Shown piece after piece: positions 9,791 to 21,355 of a DNA stretch of 64,000 bases (the first letter of the stretch is position 1; the number at the start of each line of letters is the position of its first letter). The notes under the pieces were generated by a model, which had not been told where the DNA came from, did no database searches, and saw nothing but the letters and a program-made list of their open reading frames with translations. Origin of the DNA: Clitopilus passeckerianus (lineage: Eukaryota; Basidiomycota; Agaricomycetes; Agaricales; Entolomataceae); assembly GCA_944990035.1 (NCBI GenBank), contig CALYLX010000080.1, positions 496,001 to 560,000 on the forward strand. The letters run 5' to 3'. The translations under genes were made by a program, and so were the position numbers.

Positions 9791-10689
9791 ACTTACAGTG
9801 TAGGTAAAGGTATCTGAGTACTGTCTACAAGACATGCGGCTTCGCCGTCTCAGTCCTCGGAGGCCTCAGGTTTTAGCAGGAATGACATATCTGATAATCA
9901 ATAGTCTCCAAACAGAAATTCACAACGGCTTCAAGTTCCATGTATATGAATGAAGCCCCAATGAAGGCCCGTATCTAAGCGTCATTGCTCTGTTTGTAAA
10001 CATATGACTGGCGAATTACACAATTATATTACGGTAGAAGGAGAATTCAGCTACACCGGTTCTGCAGTTGTAAACCTTCCCAGGCATTTCTGGATGAAAG
10101 AATTACATTAGGACTTACTCTCCACTGCGTGTACTCGAGCCTGATGGATACTAACCTGGTCTTGTTAATCGAAGAAATATGTCTATTCAATACCACGGAA
10201 ATTTCGACGCCCCCACACTGTCAATGGATCCCATTTTGTTCAGACCCGCTGAGTCTATTCTTTGCCACCCTCCAGAGATTGCTCGCCGCTTCATTGGATC
10301 CGATTCATAGAAATCTCACAGGTCACCTCGCAACTTGACCCACGAATTGACTTTAGTACGTGTTTTAGAAGCAGAGAGATGATGAATTACAGGATACAGA
10401 TACTATAACTCTACACCTGGTCACCCCTTCAATGCTAATCTACGACTCTGGCAAATGATAATTAGGTGGCCACCGTGAAATAATCGGAATGGACTAATAA
10501 ATAACGGTATTGGCGTACATCTTGGCGTGCATGCCTCCAGCTCGAAGATCTGAATATACACCTAGTCCCATGGGCAGCATCTAAGGCGCTCCGTTAGGCG
10601 ACCTTTGAATACGAATCCAATCACCATGCTGGTACCCGGACAAAAGTAGTGTTGGGTGGAAGAGGTATAATCTGTCCATTGGTTTTTGG
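9791..10689. other. Unassigned intergenic stretch
   Basis: No convincing gene, repeat boundary or RNA was recognised here. The longest frame (10129-10338, plus) has no domain features. A 28-codon frame from ATG 10223 (MDPILFRPAESILCHPPE) looks protein-like but stops at once, so it may be a gene remnant. Confidence 0.4.
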
Positions 10690-11480
10690 TCAGTTGTACT
10701 TCGTACTGGTTTGATTGATCAAGACGTACCAATGATTGCGAAGTTCTTCGGAATACTTCCCTGCAAAGTTGTGCAAAGTTCTCCGAGGGCTTTTATTCAG
10801 TGTTCTCTCCATGTTATCCTTATTCGTTATCTTGAAGAAAGTGAAGCTGTGTTTCAGGCACGAAGTTATGGAAATCGAGGGGTGGTCGACAGAGGTGCTT
10901 GAGAAATGCATTGTGTTTAATCTTACACGGTCATGCCTGCATTCAATGGAACAAAGTTGATATATATCTTTATGTATCTGGATGTTGGTGGCGCCAGATT
11001 ACATGCGACATATATAGCTATAATCCTCGACAATCAGGCCAAAAACGTTGAGTGTGGAGACCGCGACATACTGGTGTCTACCATCTAATGAATGGGGGAT
11101 ATATCTCGACCTCCGAGTCAAAGTCTGCGCCGTAGTGATAGCTCCTTGCAACTCGAAGCGTCCGTGGGGGATGGAATCCTTATTTGAAGATGTTGCTACT
11201 ACATCGCAAGATTAATAATCTGCCGTCAGGAAAAATCATTGAATGCAAGCACCTACCTGCATTGTTCACATTGTTCTTCCCGTGCACATAGTTTTTAAGT
11301 CTGCGAGAACGTCGAATGAGCAGGCGTTGCTTTAGTGGTTGTAGTGGCCATGAAAAAAGTTCGCCAGTGTCGTCCCACGCGATTGGCAACGTTGGAGATG
11401 GCGCCCCACAGTGCTTGACCAAATGGGGAATCTCATCACGTGGGTGGTCGGATTGTGAGGTCGGGTGTATGCTTTTATTA
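10690..11480 (-). pseudogene. Possible spliced hypothetical gene or remnant
   Basis: Three minus-strand stretches look protein-like. At 11264-11480: PHLVKHCGAPSPTLPIAWDD followed by a basic segment (KQRLLIRRSRRLKNYVHGKN). At about 10998-11185: HGRFELQGAITTAQTLTRR and DGRHQYVAVSTLNVFGLIVE. At 10690-10911: KHSFTFFKITNKDNMERTLN. A plausible intron (GTAGGT at about 11263, branch-like TTAATC, AG near 11186) could join the first two, but the spliced frame then ends soon. I do not recognise a domain. It could be a decayed single-copy gene or chance open frames. Confidence 0.25.
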
Positions 11481-12210
11481 TTCAGAATATTGTTCAGCGA
11501 GTATACAATGCTTGAGACATTGTGAAAGCTTCAAAAAATGTAATTGCCATGAGGCTGGCACTGCCTGAGGATTGAAAGTGTGGCTGTGCCAGAGCTTGAT
11601 ACTGTAGGCCAGATTCTGCAGCCCAAGCTTACATTGAGAAGTGCTCATTGGAAACTCAATGTATTGCTACGATCTTGGGGAGGAAGTCTTTTGAAATGGT
11701 CTACACTACCAGAATATTAGAGAGGTTTTTTCTCTTATGAATGTATAACAGGTAAAAAAACCTCAAAAATGAGTATATTTTTGATTTTTAGAGGCCTAAA
11801 AGGAAATATTTGGCTCTACAACCCTAATAAAGTATGATTGTTGACAGAGCAATTACAAGTAACTTTCTCTGCCACAACTTTCTTATCCATCAAGTCTGTA
11901 AGGAGAAGATCTCAATACAAGTTGGATGGTTAAAAATGCGCCCATTTGGCAAGAGATTCTCAGAATTGAGTACTTTCAGTGCATTTCTCTAAAGATTGAT
12001 CTTATATTACTATAGAAAGTATCTATCAAACACAATATAAGTAGTTTGTAGCTATACTTTAGTGATGTTCTAGCAAATCAGGCCACTGGAACAGGTTGGC
12101 AGTGCCTTTTGGACTATGTCACACTGAGTCACATAGTGGGAACAGTAGCTCAACTACTCAGGACTTGCCTACCCTCACTTGTAATAGGCATTGATGCCTT
12201 GGAAGACAAC
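11481..12210. other. Unassigned AT-rich intergenic stretch
   Basis: I see no gene or element end here. The right edge is set by the start of recognisable LINE sequence at about 12211. Confidence 0.4.
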
Positions 12211-12712
12211 AGCCTTAGGGAGGCACCTTTGTGTATAAGGCACAAGAAGTTGTTGCCAGAGTAAGAAAACTGCTGCTGCAGATAAGTCCACTCATGCAGT
12301 ATTCAATCAACAGTGTGTTTCTGGGCATACCCAAAGGATGTCTGGGGTTGTTTACCAGCACCCACATGCAAGCCAGTGGCCGCTAAGTGAGCACAGTGAT
12401 GAATGTCCCAGTTAAGCCTTGAAGGGACATGAACAAAGTAGGTGCACCTGCTAGTGTCGCCCAAAACCAAAGCATATAGTTTGAAGCAAATAGACAGCGA
12501 GTGTTTTTGCTCAGAGTGGAGAGACAGGTACAAAGCCAAGCAGATGGCTTTAGTCAAGTTTGAGAGCACAACTATCTTGTCACAGTTATTGGGCAGAACA
12601 GGCTTGCTTACTAACAAGTCAATGGCCGTGAGCTTAGCATTATCAGAGAGAACCCTGCCCAATGCCATAGTGTATTCCCCAGGCCCAAAGGTGCCATGCA
12701 GGAGGGAGCAGA
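12211..12712 (-). mobile_element. LINE copy A: decayed RNase H fragment
   Basis: The minus strand reads as the RNase H domain of the LINE ORF2: SLLHGTFGPGEYTMALGRVL, AKLTAIDLL, VVLSNLTKAICLAL and YFVHVPSRLNWDIHHCAHLA. Compared with copies D and G many CpG positions have become TpG or CpA, and catalytic SDST has become SNLT. It starts abruptly at SLLHG (12712) and ends near the GASLRPTH region. It is an old inactive fragment. Confidence 0.8.
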
Positions 12713-13534
12713 GTAAAGTGTGTTTGTTGAGTGAACTGCACTGAATACAAAGTGCACCAAAGAGCAAGCTAAGGTAGCCCCCAAGAATAAATCTATCAAT
12801 GAGTATGGTAATATGTAACACCCTGCAGAAGCAGAACCCTGAAGGCCAGGCTCACTGCTATATGGCAAATAGAGCACTGATGTCTATGCATGGTAAGTTA
12901 TGCTGGATGCTTTGGCTTGCTCTTTGCAAACAAATTGGTGTGTATCAGGCACCCAGACAAGGTTGCTCAAGCAGGGTGGTGCAGCAGAGCCTGTTACAGG
13001 TATTTGCTGGTGGTAGCCTCTTGTAGCAGAGAGAGCACTGTGAGGGCACATGGGGGCCTTATCAGGCAGGCCACGTTGTCATGCCTTTCTAGCTTTGGGA
13101 AATGACGGTAGAGGCTGATGCGATGGAAATGCACAAGTGCAGGGTTGTTCTCAAGGAAGAACAAGAAGGACAATAGCTCCCAGTGCAAGTATTGGTTAGG
13201 CTGTCATTGGAAGTGCACACACTGGTGAAGGATGTGTCCTCTTGCTTCCAGTATGCGCCAGTTGCATGCACACACCGTCTCCCCATATAGGTTGAAGCAT
13301 GCACAGAATTTGCCAATGGGTGCATGACCTAGGACTGTGTGTGTGAGGCGTGCCGTGTGCACATTGGAAGAACCAACACAATGTAGCCAAAGCCTGCCTT
13401 TAAAGTGTGTAGGTAGGCCTTAGGGAAGCACTTTTGTATGTAAGGCGCAGGAAGTTGTTGCTGGATTATGAAGGCTGCTGCAGCAGACAAGTCTACTCAT
13501 ACAGCATTCTGTCAACAGCGCATTTCTGGTCATA
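12713..13534 (-). mobile_element. LINE copy B: decayed ORF2 C-terminus and 3'UTR
   Basis: This fragment spans, on the minus strand, from the RNase H end (about 13534) through the C-terminal zinc motif to the 3'UTR. It lacks the last 120 bp, including hairpin and poly(A). CpG-to-TpG/CpA decay is heavy throughout. Its left end abuts copy A at 12712/12713. Its right end coincides with the Tc1-type MITE. Confidence 0.75.
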
Positions 13535-14195
13535 CAGTGGGCAACAAAACCCTTCCAATGTTTGCTACTTTTTCAAAGATGTGTTAATAGCTGATGGAAT
13601 AAATTATGTAAAATCTTGAAAATAATATATATCATAGTTCAATGCCCCCGCCCGATGCTGACATAACCCTGAGGCTGTACTTCCACCTTTAGCAGGTGTT
13701 TCACACAGTACAAGGTGGTGACCCATTGGAAGGGTTTTGTTGCTAGGTGTTCTGAATCCAGTAATTATGTGATAAGTCACATGATACTTGAGTTTGTTGA
13801 TTGTAGTCAACAAAGTCATGTGACTAGAGTGTCAGTACATTATATATACAGCTAACCCCAGTGCTACTTTGCCCCCAACCCATCATGCGCACCCTCACTA
13901 AGGCTCAAACTACTTGTTTCATTGAACTGCTTCATACCAGCCTCTCTGCCACTCATATCCTTGTATTTCTGTTTTCAAAATCAGTAGCAACAAAACTCTT
14001 CCAATGGGTCACTACCTTGTACTATGTGAAACACCTGCTAAAAGTAGAAGTACAGCCTCAGGGTTATGTCAGCATCAAGCGAAGACATTGAACTATGATA
14101 TGTCTTATTTTCGAGATTTTACATAATTTATTCTATTAGCTATTAACACATCTTTGAAAAAATAGCAAACATTGAAAGAGTTTTGTTGTCCACTA
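13535..14195. mobile_element. Tc1/mariner MITE with long inverted repeats, 661 bp
   Basis: The element lies between TA dinucleotides (13533-13534 and 14196-14197) and begins CAGTGGGCAACAAAAC; its right end read inward is TAGTGGACAACAAAAC. The terminal repeats are about 215 bp each (13535-13750 and 13980-14195), roughly 88-90% identical by eye. Each holds a 20-bp perfect or near-perfect inverted pair at its two ends (13541-13560 against 13724-13743). Between them ATG 13884 begins a 34-codon frame (MRTLTKAQTTCFIELLHTSL) resembling the N-terminal helix-turn-helix of a Tc1 transposase, truncated by the right repeat. It is a deletion derivative that needs transposase from elsewhere. Confidence 0.85.
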
Positions 14196-14197
14196 TA

Positions 14198-14511
14198 TGA
14201 GCAGCATTGCCAATCTTATCGATACTGCTGCAACTACTGGCTTGTTGCGCTCTGCCAAGTCATAAGGCAATGTGATTCAAGCAAAAGAACCCTTTGGGGT
14301 AGGGTAGTGCTGCAGTTGACTGGAGAGGGAGGGCCTACCATTTGGGTAGGTCTGCCGTATGGTCTGGCAGAGTTCCTTGGGAAGTGAGGAGAAGTGGGGG
14401 CTTTGCCTTTGGATATTGTGTCCTTATCAGGAACCACGCTACCAGAAGAGCAAGGGGGAGGAGTGGTTGGCCTAGCAGTGCTGCTGCTATTGCCAACAGG
14501 TGCAGGAGTGC
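14198..14511 (-). pseudogene. Decayed ORF1 fragment of LINE family 2
   Basis: The minus strand encodes PHFPRNSARPYGRP and, after a frameshift, a LPKG-F-like segment. These match PPRNPARPYGRP and VLPKGTFARV in copy M (about 52340-52455). A Pro/Ser/Thr-rich upstream part fits too. Stops and frameshifts are present. The similarity is short, so the assignment is tentative. LINE copy C inserted next to or into it. Confidence 0.4.
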
Positions 14512-15699
14512 TTTTTTTTTTATATATCAAAGCCCTACGCCCCCGGGGGGGCGTCTGACAATTTATATTCCGGCGCCCAATCGCAGTCCGGTCGCAAGTA
14601 GCTAAATACATGCATTGTATACTAACGTAAGTAAAAACTGTGTTCGTCGAGTGAACTACACTAAATACGAGGTGCACCAAAGAGCAAGCTAGGGTGGCCC
14701 CCGAGGATAAATCTCTCAATGAGTATGGTAGTGTGCAACACCCCGCAGAGGCAGCAAAAACCCTGGGGGCCAGGCTTGCCACTATATGAAGGACGAAGCA
14801 CTGACGCCTATGCATGGAAAACCATGCCAGACGCTTCGGCCTGTTCTCTGCGAACAAATTGGTATGCACCTGGCACCCAGACAAGGTTGTCTGGGCGCGG
14901 AGGTGCAGTGGAGCCCGTTATAGGCATTTGTCGGCGGTGGCCGCCCACAGCGGGGAGGGCATTGCGGGGGCGTGTGGGGGCCTTATCCGGCGGCCCACGT
15001 CGCCGCGTCTTTCTGGCTTTGGGAAACGGCGGTGGAGGCTGTTGCGAGGGAAACGCAAAAGTGACAGGGTTGTTTTCAAGGAAGAACAAGAAGGAGGACA
15101 GCTCCCGGCGCAAGCGCTGGTTGGGCCGACGATGGAAGTGCGCGCACTGGTGAAGGATGTGTCCCCTCGTTTCCAGAATGCACCAGTTGCATGCACACGC
15201 TGTCTCCCCACCCAGGTTGAAGCGTGCGCGGAATTCGCCAATGGGTGCATGACCCAGAACTGTGCACGTAAGGCGCGCGGTATGTGCATTGGAAGAACCA
15301 ACGCGACGTAGCCAAGGTCCACCTTTAATGTATGTGGGCCTTAGGGAGGCAAGTACGCTAGCCTCCAAACCCAGGTCGAGCGCAACATCGCATAGTTCAG
15401 TTGCAACATGATTTGTAGAGTTGTAGTCCGGGTCCCAGACTGATGACTTGCAATTGAAGTCCCCTGCCATGCAAAGCATGCTTGGGAGGCGTGGAGTATT
15501 GTCACACAGCCAGCAAATGGCAGTACCATCCCCTGGGCTAGAGTAGACATTGGCAAAGTGTATTTGAGCATCTGTGCTCCCATACAGTGTAGTGACCAAC
15601 ACATCATTGTAGTTGGCGAGGTCAGTGCAAAATGCAGGCCGCATGCCTGCAAGACGCCTATGCACAAACGTCATAACGCGTGGGTGGTCAGTCTCAGAT
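14512..15699 (-). mobile_element. LINE copy C: 3' end with internally deleted ORF2
   Basis: A minus-strand LINE ending in poly(T) (14512-14521) next to the 3' hairpin. Its ORF2 frame (14808-15674) joins the endonuclease (MAGDFNCKSSVWDP ... LDLGLEASVL) directly to the C-terminal region (ASLRPTYIKGGPWLRR ... CACNWCILETRGHILHQC), losing RT and RNase H. Copy D on the opposite strand carries the identical deletion joint. It is truncated at 15699, where it meets copy D head to head. Confidence 0.85.
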
Positions 15700-16419
15700 G
15701 CACAGAATGTGAATAGAAATTATGACTTTGTTGCATCACTCCTAGAAGAATGTAAAAATGATTTCGACGTCCTCCTGCTACAAGAGCCTCCCCGGAGGCT
15801 CATACGCCGCACTGTGTCCACTACCAACCCGGAAGGGGAGGCGGTGGTGGGTGCTCCCACTCATCCAGACTGGCTAGTCATGTTTAGACGTCCAGTATCT
15901 GAGACTGACCGCCCACGCGTTATGACGTTTGTGCATAGGCGTCTTGCAGGCATGCGGCCTGCATTTTGCACTGACCTCGCCAACTACAATGATGTGTTGG
16001 TCACTACACTGTATGGGAGCACAGATGCTCAAATACACTTTGCCAATGTCTACTCTAGCCCAGGGGATGGTACTGCCATTTGCTGGCTGTGTGACAATAC
16101 TCCACGCCTCCCAAGCATGCTTTGCATGGCAGGGGACTTCAATTGCAAGTCATCAGTCTGGGACCCGGACTACAACTCTACAAATCATGTTGCAACTGAA
16201 CTATGCGATGTTGCGCTCGACCTGGGTTTGGAGGCTAGCGTACTTGCCTCCCTAAGGCCCACATACATTAAAGGTGGACCTTGGCTACGTCGCGTTGGTT
16301 CTTCCAATGCACATACCGCGCGCCTTACGTGCACAGTTCTGGGTCATGCACCCATTGGCGAATTCCGCGCACGCTTCAACCTGGGTGGGGAGACAGCGTG
16401 TGCATGCAACTGGCGCATT
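15177..16419. repeat. LINE palindrome, 523-bp arms and 197-bp spacer
   Basis: 15177-15699 is the reverse complement of 15897-16419. Over the stretches compared base by base I found two mismatches (one near the inner end, one near the outer end). Both arms share the same endonuclease-to-C-terminus deletion joint, so the deletion came before the inverted duplication. The spacer (15700-15896) is the start of ORF2 in plus orientation. Confidence 0.9.
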
Positions 16420-19400
16420 GATAGTAGGATCCAGACGATTGCTACTACCAACAAGCGTCCATGGGATCTTATGTGCTGGGCGAAACAGCGTGAGCTCCCT
16501 ACACACGAAGCAATTCGCCACAATGGTGAACCTTGCAACTCCCTTGAGTCGCTGTGGGCTGCTCTTGATTCAACATACAACTCAGCGTCTGACCGCCCTG
16601 TTGACCCCTCTGTGCTTGACGACGTGCCTCAGTCTCCCCCGCGTGAGTAGTGGGACTTTGGTGTCAACGAGCTTAGAGAAGAGCTGGCAAAGTGCTCAAA
16701 CACTTCTGCTTCAGGTCCTGATCACCTCACATGGTATCAGCTCAAATCCTTGGTTGTTGACACTGTCATTGCAACCAAATTCGTCGAGATTGCCAATGCC
16801 TGCCTTCGGGTTGGTCACTGGCCCTCTCACTTCAAGGAGTCGCGCTCTGCCATTGTTCCAAAGCCTGGCAAACCGCACTATTCAACTCCCAAGATGTTCC
16901 GCCCCATTGTGTTGCTCAACACGCTGGGGAAACTCTTTGAGAAGATGCTTGCAAACAGGATGCAGTTTGAAGCGCAGAAATTCGGCGTGTTCCACCCCAA
17001 TCAGTTTGGAGGTGTGCGCCAACACTCTACTGAGGATGCGGGTGTTTATCTCACTCACATTGTCAAAGCCGGCTGGGCTAGAGGGTTGAAGACAAGTGTG
17101 GTCGCTTTTGACCTTGCTCAGTTCTTCCCCTCTCTCAACCATGACATGCTGCTACGCATATTGCGCAGACTGGGCTTTGCGCCAGAAGTCTGCAACTTCT
17201 TTGCGTCGTACCTCGTGGGGAGACACACATCCTACAGCTGGAACGGCAAAGAGTCCAGCAAGTACTCTGCAGATGTTGGCGTTGGTCAGGGATCTGCTTT
17301 ATCCCCTCTTCTCTCTGCGCTCTATTTGGTACCAGTGATGAGACTCTTTGAGTGTAGGATTCCACCTGCTGCTACTACACTCATGTCGTATGTGGACGAT
17401 GGTTCGCTCATCATCCAGTCGGCATCCCTTGGGGAGAACATCACCCTACTCCAACAAGCGTATGCCATCATCACAGAACTTGTTACTGCACTCGGCCTCG
17501 TCTTGGAATACGATAAGACAGAGGTCTTCCACTTCTCTCGCAAGCACAACGATGTCAATCCTGCCATTGACTTGGGCTTTGCTCCACACACTGGCAACTC
17601 GCCACTCCAACCCAAGAGCGTTTGGCGCTACTTGGGCTTCTACTTTGACCGGTCGCTATCTTTTAGCCACCATGTCAAGTACTACTCTACCAAGGCTCTG
17701 ACCACTGTCAAGGCAATGATCATGCTTGGTAACTCGTCAAGGGGTATCACCCCTATGCAGAAGCAGCTGCTCTACCGTGCATGCGTCCTCCCGGTCGCTA
17801 CGTATGGTGTGGGCCTCTGGTTCTACAAAGGTGCTAGGTGCAAGACTGCTATGTCGCACTTGCGCGCCATGCAACACAAGGCTGCCAGGTGGATAACTGG
17901 CGCCTTTTGCACATCGCCAGGAGGGGGGACCGAGTCGATTGCTGGTCTCCCTCCCATTCATTTGCACATCAGGAAACTGGTTGAACGTGTCCAGGCGCGT
18001 ATTGGCACCCTGGTTGGCAACCACCCCACGCTGTCGCTTATTAGTGACAAGCACTAGCTGTATGAAGGGACAATGCGTCTCCCTTCGTCTCTCTCCAACT
18101 TGTCGCAAAGCGTGCGCGGCAACTTGCTCTCTACGATTGTGGATTCTGATGCACATGCTGTACGTGTCTCTGAGCCTCTCAACCCTGTCCATGGAGAAGC
18201 GGTCCCAGGCCTTCGCCTGTTGGATACGCACTCTGATAGGGTTACATTTGACACCCTCATTGCGGCGTCTAAGGATGCCCTTGACTCTCGTCGCACCCAT
18301 TTGGATGTGATTCCCGCTGATGCAGATCTGTCTGACACTACAGTGTTGGTGGCAGCTGATGCGTCTGTTCCCAAAAGCAGGAAGCACCAAGCGGTTGCTG
18401 CCTGCTCCCTCCTTCATGGCGCCTTTGGCCCAGAAGAATACACTATGGCATCAGGCAGAGTTCTCTCTGATGATGCCGAACTCGCAGCCATTGACCTGTC
18501 TATAAGCAAGGCTGTTCTGCGCAACAACTGTGTCAAAATAGTTGTGCTCTCAGACTCAACTAAAGCCATCCGGTTGGCTTTGGACCCATCTCTCCACTCT
18601 GGGCAAGGACACTCGCTGTCCATCTGCTCCAAACTACGTGCTTGGTTCTCAGGCAACGCTGACAGGCGTGTCCACTTTGTTCATGTCCCTTCGAGACTCA
18701 ACTGGGACATCCACCACCGTGCTCACTTGGCAGCCACTGGCCTGCGGGTGGGTGCTGGCAACAAACCCCGGACATCCCTTGGGTACGCCCGGAAACGCGC
18801 TGTGGATAGAATGCTGCATGAGTGGACTTGTCTACTGCAGCAGCCTTCTTACTCTGGCAACAACTTCTTGCGCCTTACGCACAAAGGTGCTTCCCTGAGG
18901 CCCACTCACCTCAAAGGTGGGCCTTGGCTACGTCGTGTTGGTTCTTTCAATACGCACACTGCGCGCCTTGCACGCGCAGTCTTGGGTCACGCACCCATTG
19001 GTGAATTCCGTGCACGCTTCAACCTGGATGGGGAGACAGCGTGTGCATGCGACTGGCGCATACTGGAAACGAGGGGACACATCCTTCACCAGTGCGTGCA
19101 CTTTCAACGACGGCCCAACCAGCGCTTGCGCCGGGAGCTGTCGTCTTTCTTGTTCTTTCTTGCGAACAATCCTACCACTTTTGCGTTCCCATCGCAACAG
19201 CTCCCACCGCCGTTTCCCAAAGCCAGGAAGACACGGCGACGTGGTCCGCCTGATAAGGCCTCCACGCGCGTTCGCGGTGCCCTTCCCGCTGTCGGAGGCC
19301 ACTGCCGACGAATGCCTGTGACAGGCTCCGCTGCACCGCCGCGCCCTAACGACCTTGTCTGGGTGACGGGTGCACACCAATTTGTTCGCAGAGAACAGGC

Positions 19401-19431
19401 CGAAGCGTCTGGCATGGCTTTCCATGCATAG
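15700..19431 (+). pseudogene. LINE ORF2 of copy D: EN, RT, RNase H, zinc motif
   Basis: The endonuclease part shows LLLQEPP, MAGDFNCKSSVW and related motifs but lacks its end. The reverse transcriptase has FRPIVLLNTLGKLFEKMLAN, VVAFDLAQFFPS (motif A), GVGQGSALSPLL (motif B) and SYVDDGSLI (motif C), all intact. RNase H has VLVAADASV, AELAAIDLS and VVLSDSTKAIRLAL. The C-terminus has CACDWRILETRGHILHQC, the zinc motif typical of I/Tad1 LINEs, and ends FHA-stop at 19431. Nonsense changes are TAG at 16648-16650 (Trp) and TAG at 18055-18057 (Gln). It cannot make full ORF2p. Confidence 0.9.
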
Positions 19432-19735
19432 GCGTCAGTGCTCCATCCTTCATATAGCGGCAAGCCTGGCCCCCAGGGTTCTTGCTGCTTCTGCGGGGTG
19501 TTGCGCGCTACCATACTCGTTTAGAGATTTATCCTCGGGGACCACCCTAGCTTGCTCTTTGGTGCACCTCGTATTCAGTGTAGTTCTCTCGACGAACACG
19601 GTTTTTACCTACGTTAGTATACAATGCATGTATTTAGTTACTTGCGACCGGACTGCTATCGGGCGCCGGAATATAAATTGTCAGACGCCCCCCCGGGGGC
19701 GTAGGGCTTTGACCAAAAAAAAAAAAAAAAAAAAA
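15700..19735 (+). mobile_element. LINE copy D, rearranged, with poly(A)
   Basis: A plus-strand LINE lacking ORF1 and the first codons of ORF2, ending in the 3' hairpin (about 19685-19702) and a 21-nt poly(A) (19715-19735). The endonuclease is followed by a misplaced C-terminal segment and then by the RT linker from DSRIQTIATTN onward. The next LINE fragment (copy E) starts right after the tail. Confidence 0.85.
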
Positions 19736-19906
19736 GGGTGCACCTCGTATTCAGTGTAGTTCACTCGACGAACACGGTTCTTTACTTACGTTAGTATACA
19801 ATGCATGTATTTAGGTACTTGCGACCGGACTGCGATCGGGCGCCGGAATATAAATCAGCAGACGCCCCCTCCGGGGGCGGAGGGCTTTGAAAGGAAAAAA
19901 AAAAAA
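19736..19906 (+). mobile_element. LINE copy E: 171-bp 3'UTR-only insertion
   Basis: It begins at GTGCACCTCG within the 3'UTR and ends in the hairpin plus a 12-nt poly(A) (19895-19906). It is squeezed between the poly(A) of copy D and the ORF1 fragment of copy F. A severely 5'-truncated insertion is the simplest reading. Confidence 0.8.
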
Positions 19907-21347
19907 GGGTAACTGGATGCAATTCCAGCGCCGGTTTGCCCGCCCCCCTCCCCAAGCGCCTGCTGCACCGCGCAGAGCGCCTAACCCGCATGCTGTGTGT
20001 GCGCCCAAGCCTGCTAATGCGCCCCAGCAGCAGCAGCAACCACAACAGCGTTAGCGTGCTCCCAAGGCGTCCTATGCTTCTGTTGCGTTGCAGCCACCTA
20101 GGAGGCCTGCAAACGCCGCCCCTCACTCTTTTGCAGAGGTCACTGCTAGCATGTTTGCGCACCAATGCGCAGAACTTGCTGAACTCGCACGTCATCTCCC
20201 TGGACTATCCTGGGATGAAGTAGTGCAACTCAAGGACAATTCTAATGCCAACAAGTTCAAGGCAGCGTCCTCTTCCCTCCCCTCTGCTCCCTCTCCTTTG
20301 AAGAAGAAGCAGAAGCTCAAATCCACTACGCGCGGCCCATCGCGCAGACAGTGCTTCATTTATGTGTGCAGAGCCACTGGCAGTGATGCTATCCCTGCTC
20401 CTCTCCCCGTCTTGCCTGAACAGGCCGTCTCCACCCTCAACTTACGTTTATTGAATGGGGGCTCTCGCAACAACGCCATCCATGCAGAAGTCGGCAGGGG
20501 TGACGCTATCATTGTCCATTTCAGTGACACACCCACCCACAGCGATCTGGGCATTATCCGACTCGCTATGCAACGTGTCTGGTACCCTCTCACTGAGGGT
20601 GGTCAGCCTATTGTCAATGTAAATGTAGAGGTTCCTGCATCGCGTTCGTACGCTCGCATCACTGGCATGCCCTACTTCACCTTTGGTGCGGCTGGGAGCA
20701 CTCCAGTCACTCCTGACACAATGGAGGCACTCCTGCGTCAAAATGCCACTACGTCGTCGCTCCAGCTTGCTGGTAAGCCGCGTATTCACCGTGCAAGCAG
20801 CTCGCATGACATGTGCGTTGTCTTCTTCGACTTCTGGGACACTAGGTCTGGTACTGCCCTCAAGTCTATCACCAACAAGAGGATGTCCATTGGTGGTCAC
20901 CTCTGCAACATCTCCCCTGCCAGTGTGCATGCCGGCGTCCCTCAGTGTCAGCGCTGTTGGGCTTGGGGACACCCAACTGCATCTTGCAGACAGCTGTACA
21001 ACTCCTGCGCGCATTGTGGCTATGGCCATGACACGCAGAATCATCGCAAGCTCTCCCACTGCTGTTGGGAGAAGCCTGATGCGAATCCCCCGGTGCCTGC
21101 CACTCCTGATGGTGAACCGTGCCCCCACGCACCTAGGTGCATCAACTGTGGCAAGGTGCACACAGCAGACTCGTCCAAGTGCGCCTTCTCTCGTCACCGG
21201 TTTGACGCTGGCTGGATCCAGCCCCGGTATGAAGTCAACGATGCAGTACGCTTTTCTGCTAGAGCACCGCAAAGTTATACTAACGTTCAACCACCCAGGA
21301 GGAGACCAATCCAGACGGGTCTGGGTGATCGTGCTGCTCACGTTTAA
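19907..21347 (+). pseudogene. LINE ORF1 C-terminal half (copy F)
   Basis: ORF1 proteins of this type coat the LINE RNA. The fragment covers the Gln-rich linker, a conserved block (ARHLPGLSWDEVVQLKDNSN), the basic KKKQKLKSTTRGPSRRQCF region, a core with FFDFWDTRSGTALKS, and three Cys/His motifs: CQRCWAWGHPTASC, CAHCGYGHDTQNH and CINCGKVHTADSSKC. It ends AAHV-stop at 21345-21347. A TAG near 20052 and a frame change interrupt its left part; from 20088 the frame is open. The N-terminal half is missing. Confidence 0.85.
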
Positions 21348-21355
21348 ATTGTTTT

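Noticed and set aside
9791..12210. RNA genes or a CRISPR-like array in the unassigned region
   Set aside because: No regular repeats, cloverleaf-like segments or rRNA-like sequence were seen.
14512..19735. Copies C and D as a single twin-primed insertion
   Set aside because: Both halves have poly(A) ends and share duplicated sequence in the palindrome arms; twin priming yields non-overlapping segments.
20448..21341. Minus-strand frame of 297 codons
   Set aside because: Shadow of the ORF1 zinc-knuckle region of copy F.
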